From an uncultured SAR86 cluster bacterium (GTDB lineage Bacteria; Pseudomonadota; Gammaproteobacteria; Magnimaribacterales; D2472), in NCBI GenBank assembly GCA_902628925.1, contig CACOPA010000003.1:1-64000 (forward strand): DNA of 64,000 nt, in the 5' to 3' direction. Below are positions 53,482-61,318 of the stretch, piece by piece. Under the pieces are notes generated by a model. The model saw only the letters and a program-made list of their open reading frames with translations. It was not told where the DNA came from and did no database searches. Each line of letters starts with the position of its first letter. The stretch's first letter is position 1. Both the position numbers and the translations under genes were made by a program.

Positions 53482-56238
53482 TTGAAAACGGCTGAAATTA
53501 GAAAGGCATTTCTTGAATATTTTAAAGCCAATGATCACGCGATCATTGAGTCATCTTCTTTAGTTCCAGGCAATGACGAAACCTTATTATTCACAAATGC
53601 GGGTATGGTTCAATTTAAAGATATTTTTTTAGGTCAAGAACAACCAAAATCACTTAGAGCAACTTCTTCACAAAGATGCATCAGGGCAGGCGGAAAACAT
53701 AATGATCTTGAAAATGTTGGCTATACACTTAGGCATCATACATTTTTTGAAATGCTGGGTAACTTTAGTTTTGGTGACTATTTCAAGACCGAAGCTATTG
53801 AAATGGCATGGGAGTTCTTAACGAATCATCTTAATCTTGAAAAAGATAAGCTTTGGATATCTGTATATCAGGACGATGATGAGGCGGCAAAAATTTGGCT
53901 AGAGAAAATAGGTATAAGTGAGGAAAGACTAGTATTTTTAGGAGAAGAAGATAACTTCTGGTCAATGGGAGATACAGGCCCCTGTGGACCATGCTCTGAG
54001 ATCTATTATGATCATGGAGAAAAATATGATGGAACACCTCCCGGTACAGATGGGGATGAGGGCGATAGATTTGTTGAAATTTGGAATCTAGTTTTTATGC
54101 AATTTAATAAAGATAAAGATGGAAAGATGCATGAATTACCAAAACCCTCAGTAGATACAGGCATGGGATTAGAAAGAATTGCAGCGGTAATGCAGGGCGT
54201 TAACTCGAATTATGAGATAGATTTTTTTAAGAACATAATTTCATCCTCAGAGAAACTTATTGGCTCAAGTGGTTCCGAGTCACATAAGGTAATTGCTGAT
54301 CATATAAGGTCAGTAGCTTTCTTAATTTTAGATGGTGTTTTACCAAGTAATGAGGGTAGGGGATATGTTCTAAGAAGAATTCTGAGAAGGGCAGTTCGAC
54401 ATGGCTATAAGTTAGGTCATAGCAAACCTTTTTTGAGTAGGCTATTAGAAGTGTTGGTAAAGGAAATGGGACCAGCTTACCCAACTCTGAAAGAAAAAAG
54501 CTCTGATATAAAAACAATTATTTTTGAAGAGGAAGACCAATTCTATAGAACTTTAGCTAATGGAATGGAAATATTAGATGCAGAAATTAAAAAATCAAAA
54601 AACAACATTGTTTCAGGAAAAGTAGCTTTTAAATTGCATGATACTTTTGGATTTCCCTTTGATTTAACTCGAGATGTTGCAAGGGAAAACAACTTTTCTG
54701 TGGATGAAAAGACTTTCAATCAAGAAATGGATAAACAAAAATCATCTTCAAAGGCGGCAAATAAGTTCAAACAAAATAAAATTTCAGTTGATGGACTTCC
54801 TGAAACTGTATTTTTTGGTTACGAATCTTTGTCTTCTGAAGCAAGTGAGGTTATTGGGCTTTGGGTTGAGGGCAAAACCCAAAAAACGGTTTCAAAGGAA
54901 GAAAATGCTCTTATCGTATTAGATAAAACGCCTTTTTACGCAGAATCTGGTGGACAAATTGGGGACCGTGGCTTTATTTTTAATGATAGTTTCAAAGCTA
55001 AAGTTACCGATTGTACTAAGCTTGGAAAAGTTTTTGTGCATGAGGTTGAAGTGATGGATGGAAACGTTTCACTTAATGAAAAAGTTTCTTCACAAGTAGA
55101 GCCTCTCCACAGAAATCTATCGGCAGCACATCACTCGGCAACACATTTATTGCATGCGGCCTTGAAACAAGTTCTTGGAAATCATGTTCAGCAAAAGGGC
55201 TCACTTGTTGGTCCATCAAAACTAAGATTTGATTTCAGTCATAAAAAAGCATTGACTTTACAAGAGCTGATACAAATTGAAAACATTGTTAATGAAAAAA
55301 TAGCAACGAATGCTAATACGCAAACTGAAATCATGAATTTGGATGATGCTATTGCGCTTGGTGCTGAGGCTATGTTTGATGAAAAGTATGAAAATGAGGT
55401 CAGAGTTCTTTCAATGGCAGACAATTTTTCTGTTGAACTCTGTGGGGGAACTCATGTTAAAAAACTTGGTGAAATAGGAACCCTAATCATTACCAGTGAA
55501 TCAAGTGTATCTTCAGGTGTCAGAAGAATTGAAGCTTTGGTAGGTGAACCTGCATCAGATTTAATTAAGCATTCACTAGAAAATTTAAATGAGCTGAAAG
55601 AAAAACTAAAAGTTTCAGAAGACCAGCTCTCTTCAAGAATTGATGTACTGTTAAAAGAAAATAAAGATTTAAAGAAGGGTAAACAATCCAATACTAATCT
55701 AGAATCTAAGCCTAATATAAAAAATATAATCCAGCTTACTGAAATTCAGAGTTCGATGGGATACTTAAATAGTTTAAAAGAAAAACTCAATGTTCCAACT
55801 GATCAATTGGCTGCTAAAGTTGATAGCATATTAAAGGAAAATAAAGAACTTAAGCAGCTCAGCAAGTCTAAGGTCAATACAAAATCTGAACCTACAGAAT
55901 ATAAATCGCTTTCGTTTAATGGGATTCAAGTTGAGGTTTATGAATTTGAATCTTCTAACATACAGGAGCTCAGATCAAATATGGACAAGGCTTTGGATAC
56001 TAAAACTGATACATGTTGTGTGATGCTTGGCAAGTCAGATAAAAATTATCTTCTTGTTACCGCTGTCTCTCAGGATCTAGTAGATAAAATTCCTGCAAGC
56101 ACATTAATTTCTAAAATGACCGAGTTACATGGTGGCAAGGGTGGTGGCAGAAATGATTTTGCTCAAGGCGCTATTGAAGAAAAAAACTTCAAAAAGATTC
56201 TAAATTCAATTGATGATGTACTAAAATCACTTGCCTGA
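53482..56238 (+). CDS. alaS: Alanyl-tRNA synthetase with duplicated coiled-coil segment
   Basis: This 918-residue class II synthetase charges tRNA-Ala and edits Ser/Gly mischarging. It contains the catalytic domain (RKAFLEYFKANDH, LFTNAGMVQFKDIF, GMGLERIAAVMQG), the editing domain (HHSATHLLHAAL and VELCGGTHV), a coiled coil, and the C-Ala domain ending GGKGGGRNDFAQGA. The start is TTG 53482, matching E. coli (TAEIRQAF), with AAGAGG ahead; the TTG at 53464 is less likely. It is about 40 residues longer than E. coli AlaS, owing to a tandem repeat at residues 702-821. alaS-lysC order is conserved with Pseudomonas. Confidence 0.97.
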   Translation: MKTAEIRKAFLEYFKANDHAIIESSSLVPGNDETLLFTNAGMVQFKDIFLGQEQPKSLRATSSQRCIRAGGKHNDLENVGYTLRHHTFFEMLGNFSFGDYFKTEAIEMAWEFLTNHLNLEKDKLWISVYQDDDEAAKIWLEKIGISEERLVFLGEEDNFWSMGDTGPCGPCSEIYYDHGEKYDGTPPGTDGDEGDRFVEIWNLVFMQFNKDKDGKMHELPKPSVDTGMGLERIAAVMQGVNSNYEIDFFKNIISSSEKLIGSSGSESHKVIADHIRSVAFLILDGVLPSNEGRGYVLRRILRRAVRHGYKLGHSKPFLSRLLEVLVKEMGPAYPTLKEKSSDIKTIIFEEEDQFYRTLANGMEILDAEIKKSKNNIVSGKVAFKLHDTFGFPFDLTRDVARENNFSVDEKTFNQEMDKQKSSSKAANKFKQNKISVDGLPETVFFGYESLSSEASEVIGLWVEGKTQKTVSKEENALIVLDKTPFYAESGGQIGDRGFIFNDSFKAKVTDCTKLGKVFVHEVEVMDGNVSLNEKVSSQVEPLHRNLSAAHHSATHLLHAALKQVLGNHVQQKGSLVGPSKLRFDFSHKKALTLQELIQIENIVNEKIATNANTQTEIMNLDDAIALGAEAMFDEKYENEVRVLSMADNFSVELCGGTHVKKLGEIGTLIITSESSVSSGVRRIEALVGEPASDLIKHSLENLNELKEKLKVSEDQLSSRIDVLLKENKDLKKGKQSNTNLESKPNIKNIIQLTEIQSSMGYLNSLKEKLNVPTDQLAAKVDSILKENKELKQLSKSKVNTKSEPTEYKSLSFNGIQVEVYEFESSNIQELRSNMDKALDTKTDTCCVMLGKSDKNYLLVTAVSQDLVDKIPASTLISKMTELHGGKGGGRNDFAQGAIEEKNFKKILNSIDDVLKSLA
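55585..55944 (+). repeat. Diverged 60-codon tandem duplication inside alaS
   Basis: Two consecutive units of 180 bases encode similar coiled-coil segments. The first starts LNELKEKLKVSEDQL (residue 702), the second LNSLKEKLNVPTDQL (residue 762). Over the first 30 residues 19 are identical, including LLKENK/ILKENK. The DNA copies have diverged, so the duplication is old and maintained in frame. Confidence 0.85.
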
Positions 56239-56251
56239 TCCAGAGCTTAAT

Positions 56252-57466
56252 ATGAAAAATATCATTGTTCAAAAGTTTGGCGGTACCTCTGTGGGTTCAG
56301 TGGAACGCATATTGGCAGTGGCAAACATTATTAAAGCAGCTTTTAAAAATGAATTTCCTATTGTTGTAGTTTCAGCAATGGGTAAAGAGACTGATAGGTT
56401 GGTTGTGCTAGCTAAAGGCATTTCAGTGAATCCAGAAAAAAGAGAATTGGATGCTCTGCTTTCTACTGGCGAAAAAGTTAGTGCATCTTTGCTAGCCATG
56501 CAGCTGAATGAAATGGGCATAAAAGCTAAATCATTTTCTGCAGCTCAAATCTCAATGAAAACAACTTCTCAATATTCGAAAGCAAAAATATTGGATATTA
56601 ACTATCAAATTATCCTTGATTCCATTGAGAGCGGTTTTGTTCCTGTCATTACTGGTTTTCAAGGGGTCACTGATTCAGGAGATGTAACCACCCTTGGTCG
56701 AGGGGGCTCTGATACAACTGCTGTTGCTGTCTCTGCAGCAATTGAGGCATCTAGGTGCGATATATATACTGATGTTGATGGAATCTATACCACTGATCCT
56801 AACCTTGTTAAAAATGCCAAGAAATTAGAAACAATTACCATGGAGGAAATGCTTGAGCTTTCCGGTCAAGGAGCAAATGTTCTCCAAATCAGGGCAGTTG
56901 AATTTGCAAACAAGTACAATGTTCCATTGAGGGTCCTTTCGAGCTTCAGAAGTGGATCAGGCACACACATCTTAAAGGAGGAATCAAGCATGGAAGATGC
57001 TGTAATAACTGGAATTGCTTACCAAAAAGATCAGACAAAGATTACGCTTCATGGCGTAGTTGATACCCCAGGAATAGCTTCAGGTATTTTAAGCCCAATA
57101 AGTGATGAAGATATTGAAGTCGATGTTATTGTTCAAAATGTAAGTGTTTCTGGAAAAACTGATTTCACATTTACCGTTGCAACCGAAGATAGCTCAGCAG
57201 CAGAAGCCGCACTGAATAATAATATGCAAGGCATCACTTACGACGAGATTATTGTTGATGAGAACATTGTTAAAGTTTCACTTGTGGGCGTTGGCATGAG
57301 ATCTCATGCAGGTATTGCTAGTAAAGCGTTTAATGCCCTTGCTGATGCCGGAATTAACATTCAAATGATAAGTACTTCGGAAATTAAAATTACTTTAGTA
57401 ATTAATCAAGATAATCTTGAAGATGCTGTTAAAGTATTACATGATGCATTTGAGCTTGAAAAATAA
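56252..57466 (+). CDS. lysC: Aspartate kinase
   Basis: This 404-residue kinase phosphorylates aspartate at the head of the lysine/threonine/methionine pathway. The start is ATG 56252, giving the family N-terminus IIVQKFGGTSVGS. A start at 56231 would only add residues overlapping alaS. TLGRGGSDTTAVAVSAAIEA and DVDGIYTTDPN are conserved, and two ACT domains fill the C-terminal third (VDTPGIASGI ... VGVGMRSHAGIASKAFNALADAGINI), so end-product feedback is expected. It is followed directly by dihydroorotase rather than csrA. Confidence 0.96.
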   Translation: MKNIIVQKFGGTSVGSVERILAVANIIKAAFKNEFPIVVVSAMGKETDRLVVLAKGISVNPEKRELDALLSTGEKVSASLLAMQLNEMGIKAKSFSAAQISMKTTSQYSKAKILDINYQIILDSIESGFVPVITGFQGVTDSGDVTTLGRGGSDTTAVAVSAAIEASRCDIYTDVDGIYTTDPNLVKNAKKLETITMEEMLELSGQGANVLQIRAVEFANKYNVPLRVLSSFRSGSGTHILKEESSMEDAVITGIAYQKDQTKITLHGVVDTPGIASGILSPISDEDIEVDVIVQNVSVSGKTDFTFTVATEDSSAAEAALNNNMQGITYDEIIVDENIVKVSLVGVGMRSHAGIASKAFNALADAGINIQMISTSEIKITLVINQDNLEDAVKVLHDAFELEK

Positions 57467-58800
57467 TGTTTGATCTAATTATTAAGAATGGGAAGCTTGT
57501 CAACGAGGGCAAAATCTTCGAGTCAGATATTGGGATCAAAAATAAAAGAATCGAAAAGATAAGTTCTGATATCTCCGCTGATGCATCTGAGATCATTGAT
57601 GCATCTGAAAAGTTTGTGCTTCCTGGAATCATAGATGATCAAGTTCATTTCAGAGAACCTGGTCTTACTCATAAAGGTAATATCCAATCAGAAAGTAAAG
57701 CAGGAATAGCTGGAGGTGTTACAACATTTTTTGAAATGCCAAATGTAAATCCAACCACTACAACACGTGAGAATCTTCAAGCAAAATTTGATTTAGCTGC
57801 AACAAAGTCTCATGGAAATTACTCTTTTTATTTTGGAGCCAGTAATACAAATATTGATGAAATCAAGCAACTTGATCATAAGCTTGCATGTGGCCTAAAA
57901 GTTTTTATGGGAGCATCTACTGGAGAAATGTTAGTTGATAACTATGATGCTTTAGATGCTATTTTTAAAGAATCCCCTGTTACCATTGTAACTCATTGTG
58001 AAGACACCCCAATAATTCACGAAAATGAAAAAAAGTTTGCCAAGAAATATGGAGATAACTTAGACGCTTCATTTCATCCGCTAATTAGAAGCAGAGAGGC
58101 ATGTTTAAAGTCATCGACATTAGCACATAATCTAGCAACAAAATATGGATCAAGTCTGCATATTCTTCATTTAACTACGCAAGATGAGCTATCGCTTTTT
58201 AAGAGCGGAGATCTTAGTGAAAAAAATATTACAGCTGAAGTATGCGTACATCACCTTTTTTTCGATGAGTCAGCCTATCCTGAAAAAGGAAACTTTATAA
58301 AATGTAATCCAAGCATTAAGTCATCCGAAGATAGATTAAGCCTTATCGAAGCTCTTAAGGATGATAGATTAGACATTATTGCAACCGACCATGCCCCGCA
58401 TACTCTCGAAGAAAAAAACCGCCATTACCTTGAAGCACCATGTGGATTGCCATTGGTTCAGCATTCTCTGCAAGTATTACTGGATTTTTATCATAAAGGC
58501 ATTTTTTCTCTCGAGGATATAGTAACTAAGACTAGTCATAACACAGCTAGGCGATTTCAGATTAAGGATAGGGGTTATCTGAGGGAGGGATATTTTGCCG
58601 ATATCGCAATTATTGATATTGAAAAAAAACACATGGTTACTAAAGATAATATTTTGTATTTTTGTGGATGGTCACCATTTGAGGGCTATGAATTTAAAGG
58701 AGAGGTTAGTGATACGATTCTCAACGGCAAAATTGCTTACAGTAACGGGGTATTCAAAAATCAATTACCTATAGGTATGCAAGTAGAGTTCGAAAGATAA
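57466..58800 (+). CDS. pyrC: Dihydroorotase (long, Bacteroidetes-like type)
   Basis: This 444-residue amidohydrolase closes carbamoyl-aspartate to dihydroorotate. Metal ligands are DDQVHFREPG (HxR), the carboxylated-Lys segment CGLKVFMGAST, VTHCED, LHILHLTT and IATDHAPHT. The wording of many blocks (GLTHKG, EMPNVNPTTTT, GASNTNIDEI, ILYFCGWSPFEG) resembles the about 445-residue enzymes common in Bacteroidetes and some Xanthomonadales, not the 348-residue E. coli PyrC. Its ATG overlaps the lysC TAA. It occupies the place of csrA between lysC and tRNA-Ser. Confidence 0.9.
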   Translation: MFDLIIKNGKLVNEGKIFESDIGIKNKRIEKISSDISADASEIIDASEKFVLPGIIDDQVHFREPGLTHKGNIQSESKAGIAGGVTTFFEMPNVNPTTTTRENLQAKFDLAATKSHGNYSFYFGASNTNIDEIKQLDHKLACGLKVFMGASTGEMLVDNYDALDAIFKESPVTIVTHCEDTPIIHENEKKFAKKYGDNLDASFHPLIRSREACLKSSTLAHNLATKYGSSLHILHLTTQDELSLFKSGDLSEKNITAEVCVHHLFFDESAYPEKGNFIKCNPSIKSSEDRLSLIEALKDDRLDIIATDHAPHTLEEKNRHYLEAPCGLPLVQHSLQVLLDFYHKGIFSLEDIVTKTSHNTARRFQIKDRGYLREGYFADIAIIDIEKKHMVTKDNILYFCGWSPFEGYEFKGEVSDTILNGKIAYSNGVFKNQLPIGMQVEFER

Positions 58801-58834
58801 ACTTTTAAAAATTTTTATCTTATTGAAGTAGAGT

Positions 58835-58840
58835 TATAAT
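58835..58840 (+). promoter_or_regulatory. -10 element for tRNA-Ser
   Basis: A perfect TATAAT ends 9 bases before the tRNA 5' end. A weak T-rich -35 (TTTTTA) lies 17 bases ahead. Confidence 0.55.
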
Positions 58841-58849
58841 TCATCTCCC

Positions 58850-58939
58850 GGAGAGGTGGCTGAGTGGTCGAAAGCGGCACCCTGCTAAGGTGTTATACGG
58901 GTAACTGTATCGAGGGTTCGAATCCCTCTCTCTCCGCCA
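58850..58939 (+). tRNA. tRNA-Ser (GCT)
   Basis: A 90-base class II tRNA. Acceptor stem GGAGAGG/CTCTCC pairs with an encoded GCCA end. The D-arm has TGGCTGAGTGGTCGAAAGCGGCA. The anticodon loop CTGCTAA gives GCT. The long variable arm (TACGGGTAACTGTA) and T-arm GAGGGTTCGAATCCCTC are typical of Ser. In E. coli and Pseudomonas the same tRNA follows csrA/rsmA. Confidence 0.97.
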
Positions 58940-58956
58940 ATATCTTTTTTTTCTTA

Positions 58957-58975
58957 AAATGACATTTTGTCATTT
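58957..58975. promoter_or_regulatory. Perfect 8-3-8 palindrome before the desaturase operon
   Basis: AAATGACA-TTT-TGTCATTT lies between tRNA-Ser and the small membrane protein. Its form (TGACA-N3-TGTCA with AT flanks) suits a dimeric regulator. Alternatively it is a weak hairpin terminator for the tRNA, since T-runs lie on both sides (58943-58952 and 58981-58985). Confidence 0.5.
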
Positions 58976-59001
58976 AAATGTTTTTGATTTATCATAACTT
59001 T

Positions 59002-59205
59002 ATGCAGTTTCTTTTGGAATCAGTTTCAACTCATATTCAGGATTGGGGTAAGGTTTGGTTTGGATTGATCTTTTGGGGAAGTATCTTCAATGAGATATTG
59101 TTATACAATCCATTTCAAGCATTTAATATTGCAATAAATCTATTTCCTTATCTATTGGGTCTATGTTTTGGATTAATTGCAAAGCTTAGAGGAAGGTGGA
59201 TATGA
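59002..59205 (+). CDS. Small membrane protein coupled to a desaturase
   Basis: I do not recognise this 67-residue protein (ATG 59002; ATG 58978 would add eight residues and abut the palindrome). It has two hydrophobic helices, VWFGLIFWGSIFNEILLY and NLFPYLLGLCFGLIAKL, with a short basic C-terminus (RGRW), so an inner-membrane hairpin is likely. Its TGA overlaps the desaturase ATG as ATGA, and its end carries the desaturase ribosome-binding site. A role as desaturase partner or electron-transfer accessory is inference from this coupling only. Confidence 0.65.
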   Translation: MQFLLESVSTHIQDWGKVWFGLIFWGSIFNEILLYNPFQAFNIAINLFPYLLGLCFGLIAKLRGRWI

Positions 59206-60098
59206 GAATAGATAGCTCAAATATTCCAGATAAGTTTTCGTTTGAAAAAGAAAAAGCTATAGCTAGAACATTTGCTCAAAGATTTCAGTGGGAAATGATG
59301 GTAATTGGTATTGGTCAGGCAATTGTTTGGTTTTCAATGTGGTTCCTAGTAATTAATAACTATATCTCAATATGGGTTGGATTTTTTGTTGCCACAATTT
59401 GTGCGTGCCTTTCATATTTACCATCTCATGAGGCTCAACATGGAAATTATTCTAGAGGTAACAGAAAGAAAAAATGGCTTGATGCTCTAATTGGTAATAT
59501 TTCTCTCATTACATTGATGTACCCCTATCCAATTATGCAAGTTACGCACATGAAACATCATGCTTATACTAATGATCCAGAAAAAGATGTTGATTACGAT
59601 ATAGTTAGTAGCAAAAACGCTTGGGAGGTATTCTTAGCGACCGCAGATGGTACTGACAAATACCAAGGAATATATGAACTATATAAAGACGATCAAAACT
59701 TTGTAGATAAATTTAGTCAAGGGCTTCTAATTAGTTGGGTACAAAGACTAGTGCAATTAACTTTGGTTGTTTTTTTCCCACTTGAAACGCTATTTTTATG
59801 GTTTCTACCAAGAAAAATAGGAACCTTTTATACGGCTTTATATTTTTCATGGTATCCCCATAAAGGTCTCGCAATTGGTCGTTATAAGGACTCGAAGTTT
59901 TGGGTAAACTTTTTACCAAGATATTTGACTCATTCAATGCAGCTCCATTTTGTTCATCATCTTCATCCTAACATTGGTCACTGGAGTGAACCTGAGGCAA
60001 TTATTGCGCTAAAGCCATTTTTGTTGGCCAGAGGAGTTCCGGGTGCAGAACACATACCCGATAAAATTAATTACAGACCCTTGATTGGAAAAGCTTAA
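59202..60098 (+). CDS. Membrane fatty-acid desaturase
   Basis: This 298-residue di-iron membrane desaturase has three His boxes in the usual order: HEAQH (about residue 83), HMKHH (about 120) and HFVHHLHPNIGHW (about 250). Transmembrane helices flank the first two boxes. The start is ATG 59202 with GGAAGG five bases ahead; a GTG at 59196 is less likely. Substrates in the family include acyl lipids, acyl-CoA, sterols and carotenoids (hydroxylation). The sequence alone does not decide. It is translationally coupled to the small membrane protein upstream. Confidence 0.88.
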   Translation: MRIDSSNIPDKFSFEKEKAIARTFAQRFQWEMMVIGIGQAIVWFSMWFLVINNYISIWVGFFVATICACLSYLPSHEAQHGNYSRGNRKKKWLDALIGNISLITLMYPYPIMQVTHMKHHAYTNDPEKDVDYDIVSSKNAWEVFLATADGTDKYQGIYELYKDDQNFVDKFSQGLLISWVQRLVQLTLVVFFPLETLFLWFLPRKIGTFYTALYFSWYPHKGLAIGRYKDSKFWVNFLPRYLTHSMQLHFVHHLHPNIGHWSEPEAIIALKPFLLARGVPGAEHIPDKINYRPLIGKA

Positions 60099-60161
60099 GT
60101 ACTTTTTCGTAATTTCATAAATTTTTTTGTGTTAGTATTTATCCATACTTGGAGAATAGTT

Positions 60162-60968
60162 ATGCAATATAAATTCATACCTTTTGTTTTACTTGGACTA
60201 ATTTCATGCTCAGAAATGGGTCAAAATGATGTTACCCCCTCATGGCAAGATGTTGGAGTGAGCTTCTACAATGAAGTGCTTGAATGTAATGCTGGGCCAA
60301 AATATTCCGCAGAATCTTTGAATAAAATGCTTTCTGAATATAGAAATCTAGTTAATGATGAAAATCTTTTAGGAGCCTGGGGATATGCCCCCACAGAAGA
60401 AAATACTCGTGTTGATAATGGCTGGTGGGAATTGCAATGGACATCAAAAATGGCAGCTGATGCTGGATGGGCAAGCTGGACATCCAATGATGATGCCACG
60501 GCATGGTCAGTAAAATATCAAGAAGTACTTCAATGTGATGCTGAAAACAGAAGCTCATGGATGTTTGTCATGGGAACGGATCCAACAGCATTTGGCGACT
60601 TTAATCAGGATGACCCGTCATTTGCCACAGCTTTTATTCCTTGTAATCTGAATGATGGAAAAACTCCAGATGATTTAGAAGCAGCATTAGTCAAATATAA
60701 CCAATGGTTGGATTCATTAGATAAATCAGTTTATGACTCTGCATATACATTCGGTTTATATTTCCCTGCTTTTGAAACTAATGAAATAGATTATTGGTGG
60801 GGTAATTTTCATCAAACTTTTGAAGGAATGCAACAGGGTAATGAGGCTTGGGAGGAGCCAGAAGCAATGGATGCTAGAAGTGCTTTAGAAGAAGTTAGCA
60901 CATGTGGAAATCCTGATCTTTATAACTCACAGACCATTTACGATCCGTTAAACCCAAAACTTTCATAG
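60162..60968 (+). CDS. Trp-rich lipoprotein with two internal repeats, function unknown
   Basis: This 268-residue predicted lipoprotein has LGLISC and lipidated Cys16, so it should be attached to a membrane, facing the periplasm or outside. The start is ATG 60162 with GGAGA ahead. The mature part contains two related halves. Cys42-Asn43, SLNKML, a GWWELQW block at 87-93 and Cys125 correspond to Cys161-Asn162, DLEAAL, YWWGNFH at 211-217 and Cys248, an offset of 119-124 residues. One disulfide per half is plausible. The protein is acidic and Trp-rich. I know no function for it. It ends at a strong terminator. Confidence 0.8.
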   Translation: MQYKFIPFVLLGLISCSEMGQNDVTPSWQDVGVSFYNEVLECNAGPKYSAESLNKMLSEYRNLVNDENLLGAWGYAPTEENTRVDNGWWELQWTSKMAADAGWASWTSNDDATAWSVKYQEVLQCDAENRSSWMFVMGTDPTAFGDFNQDDPSFATAFIPCNLNDGKTPDDLEAALVKYNQWLDSLDKSVYDSAYTFGLYFPAFETNEIDYWWGNFHQTFEGMQQGNEAWEEPEAMDARSALEEVSTCGNPDLYNSQTIYDPLNPKLS

Positions 60969-60981
60969 TATTGAATCTCTT

Positions 60982-61005
60982 AACAAGGGCTCATAAGCCC
61001 TTGTT
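60982..61005 (+). terminator. Rho-independent terminator after the Trp-rich lipoprotein
   Basis: A perfect 10-bp stem, AACAAGGGCT/AGCCCTTGTT with loop CATA, is followed by a T-rich stretch (TCTATCTTTT). It begins 14 bases after the lipoprotein stop. On the other strand it follows the DUF1330 stop but lacks a good T-tract, so it mainly serves the plus strand. Confidence 0.88.
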
Positions 61006-61006
61006 T

Positions 61007-61318
61007 CTATCTTTTCATTTGTTTTACAAAAGATAAAAAGTTTGTGGTTGTCCCATTTCTTCTATGTTCTGACAGTGCCTGATATTCGGGATCATTGTAC
61101 CAACGCTCAGCATCGTCTGATTTTTTAAAGCCAAATAATATTGTTCGTCCCTTCAGAGGAGTCAGCCCTTCATTATTTTTTACGTTGTCATCGAAGGTAA
61201 TAAATTCACCATTATGTTTTTTAAGAATTGGAAAAAATCCCTTTTCGTATTTTCTATACTCTTCAGCATCCAATACCTCTAGATTTGCTATTACGTATGT
61301 TTCAAATTTTTCCATCAT
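61007..61318 (-). CDS. DUF1330 family protein
   Basis: This 103-residue ferredoxin-like (dimeric alpha-beta barrel) protein has the DUF1330 layout: TYVIANLEVLDAEEYRKYEKGFFPILKKHNGE, then GRTILFGFKKSDDAERWYNDPEYQAL, a block typical of this family. The function of the family is unknown. The ATG overlaps the hflX TGA, so it is the second gene of a minus-strand operon. Confidence 0.82.
   Translation of the reverse strand: MMEKFETYVIANLEVLDAEEYRKYEKGFFPILKKHNGEFITFDDNVKNNEGLTPLKGRTILFGFKKSDDAERWYNDPEYQALSEHRRNGTTTNFLSFVKQMKR

Noticed and set aside
58940..58956. Intrinsic terminator straight after tRNA-Ser
   Set aside because: There is a run of T at 58943-58952 but no GC hairpin right before it other than the tRNA itself, so the case is weak.
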